From assembly GCA_017509685.1 (NCBI GenBank), contig JAFWPA010000059.1, positions 1 through 42,560 on the forward strand: a stretch of DNA of 42,560 nucleotides, written 5' to 3'. Below the pieces are notes generated by a model. That model made no database searches. It was not told where the DNA came from and saw nothing but the letters and a program-made list of their open reading frames with translations. Within the stretch, counting starts at the first letter, position 1; the number at the start of each line of letters is the position of its first letter. The stretch comes from Bacteroidales bacterium. Lineage in GTDB: Bacteria; Bacteroidota; Bacteroidia; Bacteroidales; UBA932. A program made the translations under genes and the position numbers. Positions 16,099 to 24,505 of the stretch are shown piece by piece.

Positions 16099-17910
16099 CT
16101 ACACCGGCCTCGTCTGTTCAAACAGCCAGGCGGCGACGTCGGCGGGGAGGCGCGGGGAGAGGACGTCGCAGACGTGCGCGTTGTAGGCGTTGAGCCAGGC
16201 GCGTTCGTCGGCCGTGAGCAGTGAAAGCTCCAGGCAGGAGGTGTCGAAGTGGCACAGCGTCAGCGTTTCGAAGCCCAGGAAGGAGCCGAACTCATTGTCT
16301 CCCACGGGGCGCACCAGCACCAGGTTTTCGTGGCGGACGCCATGCATGCCTTCGCGGTAGATGCCGGGCTCTATGGAGACAATCATTCCGGGCTCCAGGG
16401 GTGTAGCGTTGAAGTTTTGCCGGATATCCTGCGGACCTTCGTGATCACACAGGAAGAATCCCACGCCGTGGCCGGTGCCGTGGCCGAAGTTGCGCTTGGC
16501 GCGCCACAGGGGTTCGCGGGCCAGGGCGTCTATCTGGCAGCCGGCGGTTCCGCGCGGGAACACGGCCATAGACAGGTCTATATGTCCCTTCAAAACCAAT
16601 GTGTAGTCTTCGCGCTCCAGCGGCGTGCACGGGCCCAGCGGAACGGTGCGCGTGATGTCCGTAGTGCCAAAGAGATACTGCCCACCGGAATCCACAAGAT
16701 ACAGGCCGTGGGGCTCCAGCAGCGCTGAACCGGTGGCCGGTGTACTGTAGTGCGGCAGGGCCGCGGAAGGCCCGTAGGCCGATATGGTCTCGAAACTGTC
16801 TCCCCGATACCCCGGAACGGCGGCACGCAGCCGCCCCTGTTCACGGGCGGCCTCCCACTCGTTCACGGAACCCACGTGACGGGACAGCCAGAACAGGAAC
16901 TGCTCCATCACCAGGCTGTCTTCCACGTGCGCTTCCCGCATCCCAGCCACTTCCACAGGGTTTTTCACGGCCTTCCACAGAGGCACGGGAGAGCCTACCT
17001 CCAGCACTTCCGGCAGCAGGTCTCCGTCGTCTATCGCGTCCCGGAGCGCTATGTTCAGGCTGGAAGGATCGATGCAAATCTTGTCTATACCGTCCATCTC
17101 TACCCGCAGCGAGGCCAGGGTGAAGAGGATGTCGTCGTAGTCCTGGATAGAGACGCCGTCGGCCTGCAGTTCCTGGAAACTGGCGGCGGTCTCAGAGTCG
17201 GGGTCTTCGTAGGCGTCCTTGCGCACGAACCAGAAGACGTCGTCCAGGGTGACCAGAAGATAGGAGATGACCACGGGATTGTACTCGATGTCGGCGCCGC
17301 GCACGTTCAGCAGCCAGGCAATCTGGTCCAGCTCGGAGATGAGGATGGCATCGGCCCCTCTCAGGACCAGCCACTTGCGCAGCCGGTTGATGCGGGTTTC
17401 CCGGCTCTCCCCCGCGAGGTCCTCTCCCAGCGTGATGATGGGCGAGGAAGGAATGGCGGGACGGTCAGTCCACAGGGACGACAGCAGGTCCGGGACGGAC
17501 ACAATCTGGGCCGATGGTACCGCTTCCTGCAGCCGTTCCACGGCGTCCATGGTCTGGCACAGGCCGTCTACCGCGATGATGGGCTCGTCCAGCCCCAGGG
17601 AAGCCAGCCACTCCGGAATGGGCACCTGCTCCGGCACGCGCAGTTTGTGCAGCACGAAACCGGTGCCGGCCAGCTGCCGGTTGGCCTGGATGAAGTAACG
17701 GGTATCCGTCCACAGACCGGCGTGATCCTGCGTCACCACCACGTCTCCAGCCTCACCGGTAAAGCCCGAAAGCCATTCCACCTGTTTCCACCGGGGAGCG
17801 GGGTATTCACTGGCGTGCGGGTCGCTGCCCGTGAGAATCACGATGTCCCACCCGTTTTCCCGCATCAGGCCGCGGAGGGCCTCCAGCCGTTCCGAAAAGA
17901 TTATTGCCAT
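16099..17910 (-). CDS. pepP: Xaa-Pro aminopeptidase (M24B family)
   Basis: The product is 603 aa from ATG 17910 (MAIIFSERLEALRGLM), the size of the long three-domain aminopeptidase P (similar to human XPNPEP1). Two creatinase-like N-terminal domains (about 1-290) precede the pita-bread catalytic domain. Metal ligands are recognisable: the Asp residues in YLVDSGGQYLFGTTDITRT, the His in HGTGHGVG, the Glu in IVSIEPGIY and the Glu in VRHENLVLV. It removes an N-terminal residue preceding proline, in the cytoplasm. The ATG lies 15 nt after a -7 box. It diverges from the coiled-coil membrane protein gene; the promoters meet in a palindrome. Confidence 0.93.
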   Translation of the reverse strand: MAIIFSERLEALRGLMRENGWDIVILTGSDPHASEYPAPRWKQVEWLSGFTGEAGDVVVTQDHAGLWTDTRYFIQANRQLAGTGFVLHKLRVPEQVPIPEWLASLGLDEPIIAVDGLCQTMDAVERLQEAVPSAQIVSVPDLLSSLWTDRPAIPSSPIITLGEDLAGESRETRINRLRKWLVLRGADAILISELDQIAWLLNVRGADIEYNPVVISYLLVTLDDVFWFVRKDAYEDPDSETAASFQELQADGVSIQDYDDILFTLASLRVEMDGIDKICIDPSSLNIALRDAIDDGDLLPEVLEVGSPVPLWKAVKNPVEVAGMREAHVEDSLVMEQFLFWLSRHVGSVNEWEAAREQGRLRAAVPGYRGDSFETISAYGPSAALPHYSTPATGSALLEPHGLYLVDSGGQYLFGTTDITRTVPLGPCTPLEREDYTLVLKGHIDLSMAVFPRGTAGCQIDALAREPLWRAKRNFGHGTGHGVGFFLCDHEGPQDIRQNFNATPLEPGMIVSIEPGIYREGMHGVRHENLVLVRPVGDNEFGSFLGFETLTLCHFDTSCLELSLLTADERAWLNAYNAHVCDVLSPRLPADVAAWLFEQTRPV

Positions 17911-17925
17911 AGTACGATATTTGCA

Positions 17926-17943
17926 CAAATATAGCTATATTTG
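17926..17943. promoter_or_regulatory. Palindromic back-to-back -7 boxes (bidirectional promoter)
   Basis: CAAATATAGCTATATTTG is a perfect 18-bp palindrome. Read on either strand it ends in TATATTTG, a full TAnnTTTG box. It lies between pepP (minus) and the gene at 17966 (plus). No -33 box is seen at the right distance on either side. A palindromic regulator site over both promoters is an alternative reading. Confidence 0.6.
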
Positions 17944-17965
17944 TATGAATTTAAAACAGAAAGCT

Positions 17966-18877
17966 ATGACTGAAGATCCGCTCGAGAGAATCGAACGCGA
18001 AGAGCGTGAAAAAAAGGAAAAGAAAGGCCCCAGGACCGTCATGACCATCCTGGCCGCAGTAGCCGTGATCCTGGCCTGCATACTGGCCTATATGTTGTAT
18101 CAGCGCAATTCGCTGGTAAAACAGCTGGAAGGCGAAAAGGCCGAACTGGCTCAGCAGATGGTAGCCCTGCAGGAAGATTTCTCTTCCTTGAGCAGCGACT
18201 ATGAAAACATCAACCACCAGCTGGATACTTCCCGCGAACAAGTGGCCATGCTCATCGAGAAACTGAGCAAGACAGAGGCCACCAACCGCGCCAAAATCCG
18301 TCAGTACGAGAAAGAACTGGGTACCCTGCGCACCATCATGAAGGGTTACATCGTCCAGATTGACTCCCTGAACACCCTGAACAAGAAACTTACGGCCGAT
18401 GCCGCCGCCGCCCGCCGCGAAGCCGCCGAAAGCCGCCGCGCCAACGAAGAACTGAGCCAGCGGGTAGAGAACCTGTCCTCCCAGGTGAACGCCGGCAAGG
18501 TGCTGCGCGCCCGCGCCATCTCCCTCACCGGTTACTACAGCAACGACAAAGCCGGAGACCGCCACAGCCGCATCCGCTATATGGTGGCCAGCCTGTCGCT
18601 GGTAGAGAATTCCCTGGCCGACAAAGGCCCCGTGCGTGTATTCGTAAGAGTGAAAGATCCCGAGGGCGTGCTCCTGATGAACAATGAGTCCATCGAGTTC
18701 ACCGTGGCCGGAGAAACCCTGCAGTCCACCGCCTCCCGCGAAGTGGACTATGAAGGCGCCGAAGTGGATATGTCCATCTACATCAACGACACCGGCGAAT
18801 TCATGAAGGGTGTCTACACCCTGGAAGTATACACGGAGCAAAGCCTGCTGGGCCGCGCGGAATGCATGCTCAGGTAA
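17966..18877 (+). CDS. Membrane-anchored coiled-coil protein of unknown function
   Basis: The product is 303 aa from ATG 17966 (MTEDPLERIEREER). An earlier in-frame ATG at 17945 lies 1 nt from the -7 box and is probably upstream of the transcript start. A very charged cytoplasmic N-terminus is followed by one membrane segment (about 24-45), a long coiled coil (about 47-175) and a C-terminal beta-rich domain (about 180-303, YMVASLSLVENS to LYTLEVYTEQSLLG-like strands). No catalytic motif is visible and no named family was recognised; such proteins occur widely in Bacteroidales. hemW starts one base after the stop codon. Confidence 0.85.
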   Translation: MTEDPLERIEREEREKKEKKGPRTVMTILAAVAVILACILAYMLYQRNSLVKQLEGEKAELAQQMVALQEDFSSLSSDYENINHQLDTSREQVAMLIEKLSKTEATNRAKIRQYEKELGTLRTIMKGYIVQIDSLNTLNKKLTADAAAARREAAESRRANEELSQRVENLSSQVNAGKVLRARAISLTGYYSNDKAGDRHSRIRYMVASLSLVENSLADKGPVRVFVRVKDPEGVLLMNNESIEFTVAGETLQSTASREVDYEGAEVDMSIYINDTGEFMKGVYTLEVYTEQSLLGRAECMLR

Positions 18878-18878
18878 T

Positions 18879-19955
18879 ATGATTTACATTCACGTCCCCT
18901 TCTGCAAGAGCTTCTGCACCTACTGCGACTTCTACTCGGAGATTGCACAGGAGGGTATGTTCGCCCGCTACACGGACCAGGTGTGCGCGGAAATCCGTCG
19001 CCGCAAGGCCGAGATGGACAGCCAGCTCAATACCCTGTACTTCGGGGGCGGCACCCCTTCGGTGCTGCCGCTGGGAGACCTCACCCGCATCCTGCTCACT
19101 CTGGAAGAATGCGGTCACGGCGGTCCGTACACGGAGTTCACCCTGGAAGTGAACCCGGACGACATTGTGGAGAAAGGACGCCCGTACCTGGACAGCCTCC
19201 GGATGCTGGGCGTAAACCGCATGAGCATTGGCGTGCAGTCCTTCGACGACGACCTGCTGAAATGGATGAACCGCCGGCACGACGCCGCACGTGCCAAACA
19301 GGCCTTTGCCCTCATACGGGAAGCCGGTTTCACCAACGTGAGCATAGACCTCATCTTCGGCCTCAGCAACCTCTCCAACGACGTATGGCAGAAGACCATC
19401 GACGAGGCCCTGGCCCTGAACCCGGAGCACATTTCCTGCTACCAGCTCACCGTGGAAGGAGACAGTGTCCTGGCACACCGGCTGGAGAACGGCGAGTACG
19501 AGGAAGCCCCCGACGAAGTGTGCCGCCGGCAGTACGACATCCTCTGCGAAAAGCTGCGCTATGCCGGCTACAACCACTATGAGATTTCCAACTTCGCCAA
19601 GCCTGGATACGAAGCCGTGCATAACGGCGGTTACTGGCAGCGCCGCCCGTATGTAGGCCTGGGCCCCGCCGCCCACTCCTTCAGCGGACGCGGACGCAGC
19701 TGGAACGACGCCACCCTGGATGGCTACGGCCACACGGAAGAATCCCTGAGCGTGGAAGACGAGAAAGTGGAGACCCTGATGCTGGCCCTGCGTACGGCCC
19801 GCGGCGTAGACGAAGAATTCCTGCAGGCCAACTGCATCCCTGGCAGCATCCAGCAGCTGATGCAGGAGGGCGCCCTGGTGAAAGTGGGCCGTCGCTACCG
19901 CATTCCAGAAGACCATTTCTTTGTATCCGACGAAATTATCCGAACCTTGGTATGA
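18879..19955 (+). CDS. hemW: Radical SAM haem chaperone HemW-like protein
   Basis: The product is 358 aa from ATG 18879 (MIYIHVPFCKSFCTYCDFYS). The radical SAM cluster motif CxxxCxxC is C9, C13 and C16, followed by the FGGGTPS glycine motif. The remainder follows the HemN/HemW family, including the YEISNFAKPG region. At this length and with this motif it is HemW, which carries haem to respiratory enzymes, rather than HemN, an anaerobic coproporphyrinogen oxidase of about 450 aa. Older annotations often confuse them. It overlaps the next gene by 4 nt (ATGA). Confidence 0.93.
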   Translation: MIYIHVPFCKSFCTYCDFYSEIAQEGMFARYTDQVCAEIRRRKAEMDSQLNTLYFGGGTPSVLPLGDLTRILLTLEECGHGGPYTEFTLEVNPDDIVEKGRPYLDSLRMLGVNRMSIGVQSFDDDLLKWMNRRHDAARAKQAFALIREAGFTNVSIDLIFGLSNLSNDVWQKTIDEALALNPEHISCYQLTVEGDSVLAHRLENGEYEEAPDEVCRRQYDILCEKLRYAGYNHYEISNFAKPGYEAVHNGGYWQRRPYVGLGPAAHSFSGRGRSWNDATLDGYGHTEESLSVEDEKVETLMLALRTARGVDEEFLQANCIPGSIQQLMQEGALVKVGRRYRIPEDHFFVSDEIIRTLV

Positions 19956-20419
19956 CCTATATCAGAAGAGCCGTCAAATACCTGATTCAGTTAACCTTTA
20001 TCTTCATCGTGCTCATTGGCATCCTCATGGCTGCCGGCATGATTCCCGTAGACGTGGCCCTGGCTTTCAAGAAAGGCTGGCAAAGCGTCTGGTTCATCCT
20101 GGCCCTGTTCGCCTTCATGGCCGCCATCTATCCGTTTTTCGGATACGGCAAGCGCAACATCCGGGCGCAGGGGGATCCCGCCGACTATTGGGAAGCCATC
20201 GGCCAGGCTATGGAAGGGCGCGGCTATGTAGAGGCTGCCTGCCTGGAAGACGGCACGCACAAGTACCACCTCAAGAGCGGCATCGCCCGGGTGGCCCGTT
20301 TGTGGGAAGACACCATTACCATTACCCCGCAGCTGGGCGGTTTTCAGGCAGAAGGCCTGCAACGGGACCTGGCCCGCGTGGTAATGTCCATTGACCATAA
20401 AATCAACCGTTATGAGTGA
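19952..20419 (+). CDS. Two-TM membrane protein of unknown function
   Basis: The product is 155 aa. Two membrane segments (about 8-31 and 45-65) are followed by a cytoplasmic or periplasmic domain of about 85 residues with mixed alpha/beta composition (KRNIRAQGDPADYWEAI...). It overlaps hemW by 4 nt and the next gene by 8 nt, so all three are translated from one message. No family is recognised. Confidence 0.8.
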   Translation: MTYIRRAVKYLIQLTFIFIVLIGILMAAGMIPVDVALAFKKGWQSVWFILALFAFMAAIYPFFGYGKRNIRAQGDPADYWEAIGQAMEGRGYVEAACLEDGTHKYHLKSGIARVARLWEDTITITPQLGGFQAEGLQRDLARVVMSIDHKINRYE

Positions 20420-20636
20420 TTCACAAGGATTCAAAACCGTGGCCACTTTTACTGAAAAAGCAATGGCCGACCTGTGTGTAGCCAAGCTGGGAGACAACGG
20501 CATCCCCGCCGGCGTCTTTGGCGCAGACTCCTCCTACCCGTCCCTGAGTTTTGCCAGGAACATCGAGGTTAAAGTGAATGAAAGCGATTACGAGGCGGCG
20601 ATGAGCATCTTGGCCGCCGCCGACAAGGCCGAGTAA
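20412..20636 (+). CDS. DUF2007-like small protein
   Basis: The product is 74 aa from ATG 20412 (MSDSQGFKTVATFTEKAMADL). It resembles DUF2007 (putative signal-transducing, GlnB-like fold) proteins: a strand-helix-strand in which KTVATFTEKAMADLCVAKLGDNGIP precedes IEVKVNESDYEAAMSIL. It overlaps the previous gene by 8 nt. Its last 49 bp lie inside the end of the convergent DUF3109 gene. The function of the family is not established. Confidence 0.75.
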   Translation: MSDSQGFKTVATFTEKAMADLCVAKLGDNGIPAGVFGADSSYPSLSFARNIEVKVNESDYEAAMSILAAADKAE

Positions 20637-21190
20637 AACTCCTGCCCGAAAGCTTCTGTAAGCGGCCCGCGGAGGAATTCGTACACACGGATTCCTTCGC
20701 GGCGCCCTTTTTCATAGGCCTCCTTGCAGATATGCCAGCGATGCAGGTTCAGGCCCACGCGGCCGCCGCCCAGGTCTACCACCCGGATGGGATACAGGCT
20801 GCAGGAAATGGGTTTCCGAAAGGTACCGTGGCCCTGACAGAACTGCCGCTCGATGGCGCACATACAGCTGCCGTCGGCCGTAAAATGACAGAAGGCGCAT
20901 TCCTCACTGCCTTCCACCAGGGGCGTTACGATGTCCCCTTCCCGGTCTATCTCGAAGAAACCCTTGGCATCTACGGCAGCGCGGCCTTCCGGGCGCATCA
21001 GCGAGCTGTAAATGGGATAATTCTGCTCCAGGGGTTCCAGTTCCTCTTCCTTCAAGGGAGCGCCGCTGTCCCCTATGATACAGCATTTGCCCTTGCACAC
21101 GGCGTAGTCGCAGGCGAAAAACTCCAGGATGACGTCCTCGGAAACCAGGACGTCGCCAATCTCTATGATGGTGCCGAAACCCCTGCTCAT
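20588..21190 (-). CDS. DUF3109 family protein, cysteine rich
   Basis: The product is 200 aa (MSRGFGTIIEIGDVLVSEDV). It has the family's clustered cysteines: C27 region DYAVCKGKCCIIGDSG, then CAFCHFTADGSCMCAIERQFCQG and a later CSLYPIR. These resemble the metal-binding CxxxCC type of YkgJ-like proteins. DUF3109 is conserved in Bacteroidota without a settled function. Its ATG overlaps the stop of the M16-like gene (ATGA), so the two are coupled. Its 3' end overlaps DUF2007 on the other strand. Confidence 0.87.
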   Translation of the reverse strand: MSRGFGTIIEIGDVLVSEDVILEFFACDYAVCKGKCCIIGDSGAPLKEEELEPLEQNYPIYSSLMRPEGRAAVDAKGFFEIDREGDIVTPLVEGSEECAFCHFTADGSCMCAIERQFCQGHGTFRKPISCSLYPIRVVDLGGGRVGLNLHRWHICKEAYEKGRREGIRVYEFLRGPLTEAFGQEFYSALSAAAKMLIAAS

Positions 21191-23568
21191 GGTACAATGT
21201 ATTCAACGCGTCCGCCGGCGGCAATCGTCTTCAGGAACTCTTCTACCTGCTCTGCATCCATGTAGCCGATGGCGTCGGCGAAGCGGGAACGGATGTCCTT
21301 GTTCACGGCATAACGGGCCAGCACGGTAGCTACACATCCCTCCGGCGTATCCATCAAATCACGCATACCGGCATCTACCTTTTGTTTCCATGTCTTGAGA
21401 CCAGCAGCGTCTACCGGCTTGCCGGCCGCCTGCTGAATGGCCGCACGGACGGCCGGAAGAGCCTCAATGGGGCCACCGGGACAACTGATGAGTACCTGGA
21501 AACGCTCCTGCGGCTGTACGCAGTAAAGCAGGCGCACGGAAGGAGACACGCCGTAAGCCGAGAGATGCTGGACCAAGGCGTCCCGCAGGGCCTGCAGTCC
21601 TACATAAGCCGTATAGAAATGATCCGTGGTCATGGCATATTCCGCATCCATCAGCACGTGGAAACCGGGAGTTCCCACCGTATCCGTGACCGTGGTGACG
21701 CCGCTTAGCGTATGCATTTCGGCTGACTTGCGGATAATCTGCCCGCGCTGGGTCTGGAAATTGCCCAGATAGCGCTCCAGCAGCTTTTTCACCTCTTCCT
21801 TGGGCAGGTTGCCGGACAGGATGAGCACGCCGTCGTTCATCCGTTTGAAACGGTCTTCATAGAACAGGAAAGCCTTCTTCCGGGTTTCGGGACTCAGGGC
21901 CTGCTTCCACTTGTAAAGGCTGCAGGTATAGCCGGGATTCAACTGCCGGAACAGGACACCCTCCAGGTCTTCATCTATCATTTGCTGCTGCACCTGCCAT
22001 ATCTGAAAATCCTCCAGGCTGGGCCGACGGGAAGTGGTGAGCGCCAGCAGGGACTTCAGCACCAGCGGCAGCCGGTCCTGCGGTGCGCTTCCGGTGATTT
22101 CCGTGCTGTTCAGGTCTACACGAGTTTCCAGGGAAATTCCATTGGCCGCCAGCATATCGTGGAATTCGGCCGCCGGAATGCCCGCCACGTCGTACAGGGA
22201 AAGCAGGGGGCCGATATAACCGCCCTCCCCTTCCTGCAGGCCGGGAATGTGCGCCAGGCCGCCGTTCAGCTGCAGGGCGTACTGGAAGCCCCGGGCCTGA
22301 GGCATCTGCTTGAAAATCACGCGCATCCCGTTGGAGAAGGTCCACATTTCACCGCCGGAGACCACTTCGGTCTTCTCGCTCTTGAGTTTCACCTTGGCCA
22401 CGCCCATATTCAGGGCCGACAGTCCGGCGCTGTGCCAGGAATAGTCCTTCCCGCCCGACCCGGTGACGCGGGCCTCCAGGTAATGGCCGATAAAGTGGTT
22501 GAGCGCCGTCCCGTAATCCAGCGTATCCCGGCTGGTACGGTAGCTTAGCGTGAGGTTGGCGGCGTAGTCGAAGAAGGCCGATGCATACTTGCTAAGGAGA
22601 CCGGCATAAACGTCGCTTTCCAGCGCTTTCTTGGCAAAGAGACGGTATTCTTCCTCGAAGGGCGCCAGCTGCGTACCATAACGGTAATGAGCCAGGCAGC
22701 GCGCAATCCAGTGTTCGTCCAGGACGGGGTCCGACGCCTCTTTCCACATGGCGGGATCCATCACGGCGCGGGCGTCTTCCAGTTCCTGACGGCCGATTCC
22801 TTCCGTCTCAATCAAGGACAGCACGGTGGCCACGATGGCAGCCGCACGGTCCAGGTATTCTTCCGGCGTTTCCACCGTAACCCGGAAAGATTCGTCGGTG
22901 CCGCCTGTTCCCAGGCCTTTATATTCTATCTGAAGGGGGGCGTAGGGAATACGGGCCTCCCGGAGTTCCTTTTCCAGCCGATGACGTACGATTACCTCCA
23001 GTTCCCGGGAGAAAATGTCCGTGACCAGCGCCTGCATGGTGTTGCGCTGTTCCGGGGGAACGGGCGGCGCCTTGTAGCACACCGACACCCGGGAAGGTTC
23101 CCCTTCGGCCGCGCGGGACATCCGGATTACGGGGACCTGGACATCGGCCCATTCCTGTGCGGCCATCACCTTCCCCTTGGGACGGCGGGGGGCCATGATG
23201 GACAGCATGTCCAGCTTCTTCTTGATTTCCGCGGGGTCTATGTCGCCGCTTACCATCAGCGCCTGGGAAACTTTGGGGGTGTCCAGCAGGGAAAAGGCGC
23301 TGATAAGGATGGAATCCAGCACTTCGGACCGGTATACGGGGACGTGAGGGAAATGATGGACGGTGGAATCGGCCCTGGCGGCCACGGCGATATGGGCATA
23401 GCCAAGGTCGGCCGGGTTTTTCACCAGGTAATAGGTGACACCGCACCTGAGAGTCCCTTCCTGCACGCGTTCATCCTTGGCTAAAGCCGGAAGTGACTGC
23501 GCAGGCACGGGATTTGTCATCAGGAGGACGGCAAGCGTCAAAAAGCCATATTTAAGACGATTCCACAT
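21187..23568 (-). CDS. M16 (pitrilysin)-like periplasmic protein without catalytic motif
   Basis: The product is 793 aa from ATG 23568 (MWNRLKYGFLTLAVLLM), with a signal peptide ending near PVPAQS. Two M16-like halves are visible; the second starts around GGEMWTFSNGMRVIFKQMPQ and has the family pattern ALQLNGGLAHIPGLQEGEGGYIGPLL. An active M16 protease needs HxxEH here (or in the first half), and neither half has it. It is therefore predicted to be a non-catalytic partner or a chaperone-like clamshell, as in the inactive subunit of two-subunit M16 enzymes. No active M16 partner is in the window. It is coupled to DUF3109. A -7 box (TAATTTTG, 23596-23589) lies 20 nt before the ATG. Confidence 0.85.
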   Translation of the reverse strand: MWNRLKYGFLTLAVLLMTNPVPAQSLPALAKDERVQEGTLRCGVTYYLVKNPADLGYAHIAVAARADSTVHHFPHVPVYRSEVLDSILISAFSLLDTPKVSQALMVSGDIDPAEIKKKLDMLSIMAPRRPKGKVMAAQEWADVQVPVIRMSRAAEGEPSRVSVCYKAPPVPPEQRNTMQALVTDIFSRELEVIVRHRLEKELREARIPYAPLQIEYKGLGTGGTDESFRVTVETPEEYLDRAAAIVATVLSLIETEGIGRQELEDARAVMDPAMWKEASDPVLDEHWIARCLAHYRYGTQLAPFEEEYRLFAKKALESDVYAGLLSKYASAFFDYAANLTLSYRTSRDTLDYGTALNHFIGHYLEARVTGSGGKDYSWHSAGLSALNMGVAKVKLKSEKTEVVSGGEMWTFSNGMRVIFKQMPQARGFQYALQLNGGLAHIPGLQEGEGGYIGPLLSLYDVAGIPAAEFHDMLAANGISLETRVDLNSTEITGSAPQDRLPLVLKSLLALTTSRRPSLEDFQIWQVQQQMIDEDLEGVLFRQLNPGYTCSLYKWKQALSPETRKKAFLFYEDRFKRMNDGVLILSGNLPKEEVKKLLERYLGNFQTQRGQIIRKSAEMHTLSGVTTVTDTVGTPGFHVLMDAEYAMTTDHFYTAYVGLQALRDALVQHLSAYGVSPSVRLLYCVQPQERFQVLISCPGGPIEALPAVRAAIQQAAGKPVDAAGLKTWKQKVDAGMRDLMDTPEGCVATVLARYAVNKDIRSRFADAIGYMDAEQVEEFLKTIAAGGRVEYIVP

Positions 23569-23588
23569 GGATTCAAACAAAGGCGCTG

Positions 23589-23617
23589 CAAAATTACCAC
23601 TTTTTTTGCTATATTTG
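23589..23617. promoter_or_regulatory. Divergent promoters of the M16-like gene and TPR gene
   Basis: TAATTTTG on the minus strand (23596-23589) and TATATTTG on the plus strand (23610-23617), 13 bp apart, both match TAnnTTTG. The plus transcript has a leader of about 45 nt, which carries a small hairpin (CTGTTT/AAACAG, 23622-23636). Confidence 0.6.
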
Positions 23618-23667
23618 CAACCTGTTTGTGAAACAGAAAGTATTTAACCTATAATAAGAAGAAGAAA

Positions 23668-24504
23668 ATGAAGAAGATTTTCGTTACTGTGCTCAGCCTG
23701 GCCGTGGCCGCTGTCGCCGCCTTCGCCCAGGACTACAATGCCGCTATGGAAGCTTACAACAACGCTGCCGTAGCCGAAACCAAAGCAGCCCAGATTGCCG
23801 GTTTCCGTGAGGCTATGAACCTTTTCGCCGCCTGCGAGGATGAAGATGCTCCCGCCCAGGTAGCCAAGTGCCAGGACAACATCGTGAACATCTCCTTCGG
23901 TATCGTCACCGACGACATCAAGGCCAAGGACTTCGACAAGGCCCTGGTATCCCTGGACGCCGCCGTTGCCGCCGCTCAGGAGTTCGGTCAGGATGTGGAA
24001 GAGCGTAAGAACAAGCAGCTGGGCAACATCTACAACGGTGCTGCCAACGCCGCCTTCGGCAAGAAGGACGCCGCCGCTGCCGTTGAAAACGCCCAGAAGG
24101 CCATCGAAATCAACGAGGCCGTAGGTGCCACTTACTTCTTCCTGGGTTGGGGCCTGTCCCAGCAGAAAGATGTGGACGGCGCCATCGAGGCCCTGGAGAA
24201 AGCCAACGAGATGGGTATGAGCAAGCAGGCTCTCCCGCTCCTGTCCAACCAGTACCTCACCAAGTGCCAGGCCGCCAACAAGGCCGGCAAGTTCGCCGAG
24301 GCTGTTGACATGGCCGGCAAGGCCCTGGAGTACAACCCCAACAACGCCAACGCATACAAGCTGCGCGGCAACGCCTACGTTTCCCTGAACAAGATGCCCG
24401 AGGCTATCGCCGACTTTGAAAAATATCTGGAGGTGAACCCCAACGCCAAGGACGCCGAGTCCATCAAGAAGACCATCGCCCAGCTGAAGGCTGCCAAGAA
24501 GTAA
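23668..24504 (+). CDS. Secreted TPR-repeat protein
   Basis: The product is 278 aa, preceded by an A/G-rich stretch (AAGAAGAAGAAA). MKKIFVTVLSLAVAAVAAFAQ is a clear signal peptide. The mature protein is Ala-rich and helical with at least three TPR-like units (about 115-150, GNIYNGAANAAFGKKDAAAAVENAQKA-type; 152-185; 215-262, AYKLRGNAYVSLNKM-type). TPR repeats bind other proteins. Codon use is very even and biased to C/G-ending codons, as in strongly expressed genes. No enzymatic domain is present. The gene ends one base before the convergent U32 gene. Confidence 0.88.
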   Translation: MKKIFVTVLSLAVAAVAAFAQDYNAAMEAYNNAAVAETKAAQIAGFREAMNLFAACEDEDAPAQVAKCQDNIVNISFGIVTDDIKAKDFDKALVSLDAAVAAAQEFGQDVEERKNKQLGNIYNGAANAAFGKKDAAAAVENAQKAIEINEAVGATYFFLGWGLSQQKDVDGAIEALEKANEMGMSKQALPLLSNQYLTKCQAANKAGKFAEAVDMAGKALEYNPNNANAYKLRGNAYVSLNKMPEAIADFEKYLEVNPNAKDAESIKKTIAQLKAAKK

Positions 24505-24505
24505 A

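Noticed and set aside
17945-17965. ATG 17945 as the start of the coiled-coil membrane protein
   Set aside because: It is 1 nt from the end of the -7 box, and the next ATG at 17966 gives a normal short leader. Since hicA shows the same 1-nt spacing, the upstream ATG is not fully excluded.
23622-23636. Small hairpin in the TPR gene leader as a regulatory RNA
   Set aside because: A 6-bp stem with a 3-nt loop is too simple to claim more than mRNA stability; noted only in the promoter entry.
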